Assembly: GCA_039808025.1 (NCBI GenBank) | Contig: JBDHSK010000003.1 | Location: 236,660 to 300,659 of the forward strand | Origin: Sandaracinobacteroides sp039808025 | Lineage (GTDB): Bacteria; Pseudomonadota; Alphaproteobacteria; Sphingomonadales; Sphingomonadaceae | Length of the DNA: 64,000 nt | Reading direction: 5' to 3' | In this document: positions 61,331 through 64,000 of the stretch, in pieces | Position numbering within the stretch: the first letter of the stretch is position 1 | Layout: each line of letters starts with the position of its first letter | The notes under the pieces: generated by a model | Seen by the model: the letters and a program-made list of their open reading frames with translations, nothing else | The model's database searches: none | Told to the model about the DNA's origin: nothing | Program-made: the position numbers and the translations under genes

Positions 61331-62980
61331 ATGACACGCGAAGCAATGCCCTATGATCTAGTGATCGTTGGCGGCGGTCCGGCGGGGCTTGCCGCGGCGA
61401 TCCGCGCCAAGCAGGTGGCGGCTGAAAAGAGGCAGGACATCTCGGTCTGCATCCTCGAAAAAGGCTCGGAGATCGGCGCGCATATCCTGTCGGGGGCGGT
61501 GATCGACCCGCGTTCCCTTGATGAACTGCTGCCCGACTGGCGCACCGAGGATTGCCCGCTGGCACGCACCCCGGTCACCGAGAACCACCATTGGGTGCTG
61601 ACTAGGAAACGCAAGTTTGAATTCCCCCACGCGCTGATGCCCTCGTTCATGAACAACAAGGGCACCTATACCGGAAGCCTTGGGAACCTGTGCCGCTGGC
61701 TGGCAGCGCGAGCCGAGGCGCTGGGCGTTGAGATCTTCCCCGGGTTTCCGGCGGCGGAGATTCTCTATCATGACGATGGCCGGGTGAAGGGGGTGGCCAC
61801 CGGCGACATGGGGGTGCTGCGCGACGGCAGCCACGGCCCCAGTTACCAGCAGGGCATGGAACTGCACGCCAAATATACCTTCTTTGCCGAAGGGGCGCGC
61901 GGCCACCTCACCAAGCAGCTCACATCCAGGTTCGGACTGCGCGAGGAATCAGGGCCGCAGGTATTCGGAATTGGAATCAAGGAATTGTGGGAAATCGACC
62001 CGGAAAGGCATGTGCCGGGACGCGTCATCCATACCCAGGGCTGGCCACTGACCGACGCCTGGGGTGGCGGCTTTCTCTATCACCAGGCAGACAACCAGGT
62101 GGCGCTGGGGTTCGTGGTCGCGCTGTCGTATCGCAACCCCTACATGTTCCCGTTCGAGGAAATGCAGCGCTGGAAAACCCACCCCGAGATCGCGGCGCTT
62201 CTGAAAGGCGGGCGGCGTATATCCTATGGCGCCCGCGTCATCAACGAGGGGGGCTTTCAGGCAGTGCCCAAACTGGCCTTCCCGGGGGGCGCATTGATCG
62301 GCTGTGCGGCGGGATTCGTGAACGTGCCGCGCATCAAGGGCACGCACACGGCGATGAAAACCGGGATGATGGCGGCCGAGGCTGCGGTGGCGGCCATTGC
62401 CGAAGGACGCGAGAGCGATGAACTGACGGCCTATCAGGCGGCCTATGACGACAGCTGGGTTAAGGCCGAGCTGAAGGGCGTGCGCAATACCGAGCCACTG
62501 GTTGCCAAGTTCGGCGCCAATATGGGAACGCTGCTGGCAGGCATCAGCATGTGGTCAGAGCATCTGGGCATCGGCCTACCGTTCACCATGAAGCACAAGC
62601 CCGACTACGAGAAGATCTGGCGCAAGGAGCATTGCCACCCGATCGACTACCCCAAGCCCGATGGCGTGCTGACGTTCGACCGCCTTTCAAGCGTGTTCCT
62701 GTCGAACACCAATCACGAGGAAGATCAGCCCTGCCACCTGCGGCTGAAAGACCCGACGATTCCCATCCGCGTCAACCTCCCGTTGTGGGACGAACCGGCG
62801 CAGCGCTATTGCCCGGCCGGAGTTTACGAGATCGTCGGGCAGGAAACCGGGGAACCGCGCTTCCAGATCAACGCCCAGAACTGCGTGCACTGCAAGACCT
62901 GCGACATCAAGGACCCGAGCCAGAACATCACCTGGGTAACCCCGGAAGGTGGCGGCGGTCCGAACTATCCGAACATGTGA
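61331..62980 (+). CDS. Electron transfer flavoprotein-ubiquinone oxidoreductase
   Basis: The 549-residue enzyme passes electrons from ETF to ubiquinone. FAD site DLVIVGGGPAGLAAAIRAKQ lies at ~9-28; the membrane/quinone region includes HTQGWPLTDAWGGGFLYH; and the C-terminal 4Fe-4S cluster is formed by CPAGVYEI and NCVHCKTCDIKDPSQNI, ending WVTPEGGGGPNYPNM. ETF genes are not in the window. Confidence 0.95.
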   Translation: MTREAMPYDLVIVGGGPAGLAAAIRAKQVAAEKRQDISVCILEKGSEIGAHILSGAVIDPRSLDELLPDWRTEDCPLARTPVTENHHWVLTRKRKFEFPHALMPSFMNNKGTYTGSLGNLCRWLAARAEALGVEIFPGFPAAEILYHDDGRVKGVATGDMGVLRDGSHGPSYQQGMELHAKYTFFAEGARGHLTKQLTSRFGLREESGPQVFGIGIKELWEIDPERHVPGRVIHTQGWPLTDAWGGGFLYHQADNQVALGFVVALSYRNPYMFPFEEMQRWKTHPEIAALLKGGRRISYGARVINEGGFQAVPKLAFPGGALIGCAAGFVNVPRIKGTHTAMKTGMMAAEAAVAAIAEGRESDELTAYQAAYDDSWVKAELKGVRNTEPLVAKFGANMGTLLAGISMWSEHLGIGLPFTMKHKPDYEKIWRKEHCHPIDYPKPDGVLTFDRLSSVFLSNTNHEEDQPCHLRLKDPTIPIRVNLPLWDEPAQRYCPAGVYEIVGQETGEPRFQINAQNCVHCKTCDIKDPSQNITWVTPEGGGGPNYPNM

Positions 62981-63090
62981 GGAACAGGAAACCAGGGGGG
63001 GCGTTCCCGCCCCTGTCTGCCTGGCCGATGACGGCGGCTCTGTTGCATTCCGCCTTTCCCACGCCGCCAAATCGACGTATTCTTTGTGCC

Positions 63091-63741
63091 ATGTGGCGCA
63101 GCACCCCGCTGTTGTTTCTGCTTTTTGGGCAGCCGGCCGGGGCCGCCCTTCCCGGCTGTTATCAGCTGCGCGCGATGCCCGAAGTTGCCTCGGCCCTGGA
63201 ACTGACGGCCGACAACCGCTTCCGCTATATGCTGTCGGCCGGAGCCCTCGACGAACATGCCGAGGGGCGATGGCGTGCCGATGGCGACAATGCCCGCCTT
63301 GTCACCGAGCCGAAGCCGCGCCCGCCCGACTTCACACTGATGCGCACCGAAAAGGGTGAAGCTCCGCTTACCATCGTCGTGGCGGGGCCAAACGGCGCTG
63401 GCGTGCCGCAGGTCGATGTCGAGATCGGCTTTGATAGCGGTGAGCCGGTAACCGGCACTACCCAGAGCTATGGCTGGACGCTACCCGACGACGAGAAACG
63501 CACGCCAAGGCAGATCCGCTTTGCGCTTCCCATGTTCGGGTTCGTGGGAAAACCGCTGCCGTTGCCACCCGGCCGCGGCCTGCTGCTGCAGTATCGGCTA
63601 GACCCCAACGACCTTGGCGTTTTCGCCTTCGAAGAAACACTGGTGGTGCCAACCAGCGACGGCGTGCGCCTGTACCGGGGCGACCCGCCGCTTGACTATC
63701 TGCGCACTGATTGCCCGAAAGACGAGATCAGGGGAAGGTGA
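63091..63741 (+). CDS. Secreted protein of unknown function (216 aa)
   Basis: The likely start is ATG 63091 (signal peptide MWRSTPLLFLLFGQPAGA); an ATG at 63028 is possible. The mature part is beta-rich (CYQLRAMPEVASALELTADNRFRYMLSAGALDEHAEGRW, then PLTIVVAGPNGAGVPQVDVEIGF). I recognise no catalytic motif. It overlaps the convergent anmK end by 14 bp. Confidence 0.72.
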   Translation: MWRSTPLLFLLFGQPAGAALPGCYQLRAMPEVASALELTADNRFRYMLSAGALDEHAEGRWRADGDNARLVTEPKPRPPDFTLMRTEKGEAPLTIVVAGPNGAGVPQVDVEIGFDSGEPVTGTTQSYGWTLPDDEKRTPRQIRFALPMFGFVGKPLPLPPGRGLLLQYRLDPNDLGVFAFEETLVVPTSDGVRLYRGDPPLDYLRTDCPKDEIRGR

Positions 63742-64000
63742 TGAACCCGCCCGGCAATGGTGCCGGAACGCCCGTTGTCTCTGGCCAGCTGATCGGCAGG
63801 CCCCTGACATGACGAACGGCGAGCCAGGCGAAGGCTTCGGCCTCGATGGCATCACCATTGAAGCCATGATGTTCCACCGGCACGGCCGGAATCTGGCAGG
63901 CTTCGGCCAGCAGGCGCACCATTACCGGATTGCGGCGCCCGCCGCCGGTAACCAGCAGGTTTTGCGGTTTCACCGGCAACTGTGACAGGGTGGCGGCCAC
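63728..64000 (-). CDS. anmK: Anhydro-N-acetylmuramic acid kinase (5' end beyond window)
   Basis: The C-terminal ~90 residues are present, with the open frame running off the right edge. LLVTGGGRRNPVMVRLLAEACQ, FNGDAIEAEAFAWLAVRHVRGLPISWPETTGVPAPLPGG match AnmK closely. The enzyme phosphorylates anhydroMurNAc in cell-wall recycling, complementing the lytic transglycosylase at 58632. Confidence 0.93.
   Translation of the reverse strand: MAATLSQLPVKPQNLLVTGGGRRNPVMVRLLAEACQIPAVPVEHHGFNGDAIEAEAFAWLAVRHVRGLPISWPETTGVPAPLPGGFITFP

Noticed and set aside
62551..63090. 5' part of the 396-residue plus-strand frame ending at 63741
   Set aside because: It overlaps the ETF-QO gene in another frame; only the part from about 63091, with a signal peptide, looks real.

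Overview
The window looks like chromosomal DNA of a high-GC alphaproteobacterium, most probably in Sphingomonadales (inference from gene content: a complete SUF operon led by an Rrf2 regulator, the PrsK/PrsR pair of the exosortase A/PEP-CTERM system, a ppiD-trpE junction, a tpiA-trpG-trpD junction, and a small basic protein at 46272). No rRNA, tRNA, CRISPR array, integrase or replication origin was found.

Bases 1-7080 are a mobile-element backbone of plasmid or ICE type, all on the minus strand: a strawberry-notch-like helicase with an N-terminal adenine methyltransferase (cut by the left edge), four small uncharacterised genes, a long ParB-family protein and an ArdC-like antirestriction protein. 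The three large genes share a conserved, structured 5' leader placed just before the start codon. Its stem shows pair-preserving differences, and its gene context resembles the 'radC' RNA motif. Bases 7186-11760 are a plus-strand cargo segment: an AbiEi-type (DUF6088) antitoxin-like regulator with an operator over its own promoter, a three-Cys-motif protein (DUF5131) with its partner TcmP, and a hipB-hipA pair.

Bases 11760-25100 are a patchwork. It holds an IS5 remnant, a degenerate EF-G paralogue without the usual GTPase signature residues, a secreted lipase-like hydrolase, and an oxidoreductase cluster (double CMD protein, Zn alcohol dehydrogenase, two aldo/keto reductases, cupin, MFS exporter) divergent from a LysR regulator. 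Two near-identical LysR-type boxes flank the regulator gene, one before a decayed SDR gene. An imperfect ~165-bp dispersed repeat occurs at ~11993 and ~24429. An AAC(6')-like acetyltransferase closes the patchwork.

From ~25.2 kb onward the content is core chromosome: M20 peptidase, Rieske/FAD oxidoreductase, DsbA-like protein and M48 protease; tpiA-trpG-trpD; the SUF operon (sufR-B-C-D-S-T-A) followed by an N-formylglutamate amidohydrolase; glpD; prsR/prsK; alkaline phosphatase; dapE; GST; a fatty acyl-AMP ligase; recX; recN; bamD; ppiD-trpE; a lytic transglycosylase; a UDG-like protein lacking Fe-S cysteines; ETF-QO; and anmK (cut by the right edge). The trp genes are split into two blocks 23 kb apart.

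The best candidates for undescribed biology are the shared leader RNA on the mobile backbone, the DUF6088/DUF5131/TcmP cassette, and the LysR-box-flanked oxidoreductase cluster.
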